From assembly GCA_003022925.1 (NCBI GenBank), contig PXRY01000065.1, positions 1,733 to 55,320 on the forward strand: 53,588 nucleotides of DNA. Direction: 5' to 3'. The translations under genes were made by a program, and so were the position numbers. This document shows positions 52,807 through 53,588 of this stretch, piece by piece. Under the pieces are notes generated by a model, which was not told the origin of the DNA, made no database searches, and was given only the letters and a program-made list of their open reading frames with translations. Every line of letters starts with the position of its first letter. Positions within the stretch are counted from its first letter, which is position 1. This DNA is from Halobacteriales archaeon QS_8_65_32 (GTDB lineage Archaea; Halobacteriota; Halobacteria; Halobacteriales; Halococcaceae).

Positions 52807-53588
52807 CCCCGTTTCTGGGCTTCGGCGGGGGAAACGACGAATCGAGCGGCTCCCGTGCGCCCGAGGACGTCCCGACGGCGCTCCGACGGGGGATCGACGC
52901 GGCGGCGGCGCTCGAAACCGTCGTCGAGAACCGGACAGTATCGACCCACGCCGAAGTCGAGGAGGATCGCTTTTTCACCGCGGCCGACGGGACGCGGACC
53001 GTCACCAGCCGCTACGACTTAGAACGGGCGGTACCCGCGGCGAAGAAGAGTCACTTCAGGGAGGTCGATCGCTACTGGGTGAACAGACCGTATGCCTTCG
53101 TCGTGATCTTTCACTCCGACCGGGAGAACGAACGCAAGTATTACGTCGTCGAACCCCATCTCACGCCGATCGAGTCCGAACTGGCCTCCTTTCTCACCGA
53201 AAAGCTCAGAACCGCGATCAAGTACACCGACGACGAGACGATCGTCGCCAGCGACGACGCGAGCCGTGGGACGGTTATCGAGCGCGAGACCCTCCGGTTG
53301 CTCTCGCGATACGGCCTCTATTCGCCGCCGACCGACCCTGCTCCGGACACGCTCTCGCGTCTCAAGGGACTGCTCGGCCGCGGCGGGGAGGGTGGCAGTG
53401 ATGACGAAGTGGATGGCGACAGCGGCAATGGCGGCGACGGTACCGCCGCTGGCGGCGGCCCGGACGACCCGAACGACCCAGGCGACCCGAGTAGTACGAA
53501 CGACTCGGACGGCACGGCGACGCCGACGGCTGCCGATCTCGACGGGATCGCCGCCCGGCCAGAACCCGCCGTCCTCGCCGAAGACGGT
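52803..53588 (+). CDS. Type II/IV secretion system ATPase (FlaI/PilB-like), 3' end outside window
   Basis: N-terminal 260 residues of a haloarchaeal GspE/FlaI/PilB-family ATPase, which powers assembly of type IV pili or archaella at the inner face of the membrane. The recognisable N-terminal domain is KSHFREVDRYWVNRPYAFVV, FHSDRENERKYYVVEPHLTP and LTEKLRTAIKYTDDETIVAS. A Gly/Asp/Asn/Thr low-complexity stretch (about residues 195-240) precedes the missing Walker ATPase domain. The GTG at 52803 is favoured by the four-base overlap with the small upstream frame; an in-frame ATG at 52788 is the alternative. Confidence 0.85.
   Translation, partial: MTPFLGFGGGNDESSGSRAPEDVPTALRRGIDAAAALETVVENRTVSTHAEVEEDRFFTAADGTRTVTSRYDLERAVPAAKKSHFREVDRYWVNRPYAFVVIFHSDRENERKYYVVEPHLTPIESELASFLTEKLRTAIKYTDDETIVASDDASRGTVIERETLRLLSRYGLYSPPTDPAPDTLSRLKGLLGRGGEGGSDDEVDGDSGNGGDGTAAGGGPDDPNDPGDPSSTNDSDGTATPTAADLDGIAARPEPAVLAEDG

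Overview
This window is chromosomal DNA from a haloarchaeon (class Halobacteria). The proteins are strongly acidic, codon use is GC-rich, and many genes have a TATA-like box about 25-30 nt before the start codon and no leader. Lineage markers include halobacterial [2Fe-2S] ferredoxin, dodecin, FtsZ1, TmcA, the XPB helicase and Bax1 pair, cofE and a Mer-like protein, a Bat-type HTH regulator and a DUF5786 protein. I cannot assign a genus from sequence alone.

Layout. 1-7 kb: the end of a family 2 glycosyltransferase (frameshifted), tmcA, a DUF456 membrane protein, a decayed small gene, an RsmC-like methyltransferase and a small zinc-finger protein. 7-16 kb: prepilin peptidase, ferredoxin, XPB-type helicase, a frameshifted membrane protein, a DUF302 protein, a broken beta-propeller gene and bax1. 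16-24 kb: RsmB/NOP-type RNA methyltransferase coupled to a small unknown protein, a PAC2 protein, DRG GTPase, aIF1, and the cofE-Mer coenzyme F420 pair. 24-34 kb: hisD, a frameshifted methyltransferase, a VOC protein, an HTH regulator, RidA with a transporter, an IscA-type protein, a GNAT/zinc-ribbon protein, dodecin and an MBL hydrolase. 34-45 kb: DUF99, a sugar nucleotidyltransferase, an unusual class IV aminotransferase, an HHH protein, aroE, a Na+/Ca2+ exchanger, dtdA and ftsZ1. 45-53.6 kb: small proteins, a CobW-like GTPase, an ArsA/Get3 ATPase, CstA, and the N-terminus of a type IV pilus/archaellum-type secretion ATPase cut by the window edge.

The most striking content is non-coding. 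Eight intergenic stretches (A-H, about 0.16-0.46 kb each, roughly one per 7 kb) belong to one family of repeat elements. Full copies have a conserved leader of about 50 nt, then GGGACTGAAAGGGGCCG, an interior made of short hairpins, and an end at GGGGGCTTTC. The two ends can pair (GAAAG-GGG-CCG with CGG-GGG-CTTTC), and one copy changes both sides of a pair (A-T to G-C). Most interior hairpins have perfect 6-10 bp arms around exactly three loop bases, mainly GAA, GGA or their complements TTC and TCC, closed by a C-G pair. That is the geometry of very stable C(GNA)G DNA mini-hairpins. The family has two subtypes, and modules are shuffled or inverted between copies. I do not recognise it as a named family; it is my main candidate for an undescribed system.

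Seven genes carry frameshifts, at least two of them at or beside homopolymer runs. Some are probably sequencing errors, but the beta-propeller gene (three shifts) looks decayed. Two enzymes have lost key residues without a frameshift: the CobW-like protein lacks the conserved stretch between its P-loop and CICC motif, and the class IV aminotransferase lacks the PLP lysine. Many core enzymes carry acidic or Gly/Ser/Thr-rich low-complexity insertions.
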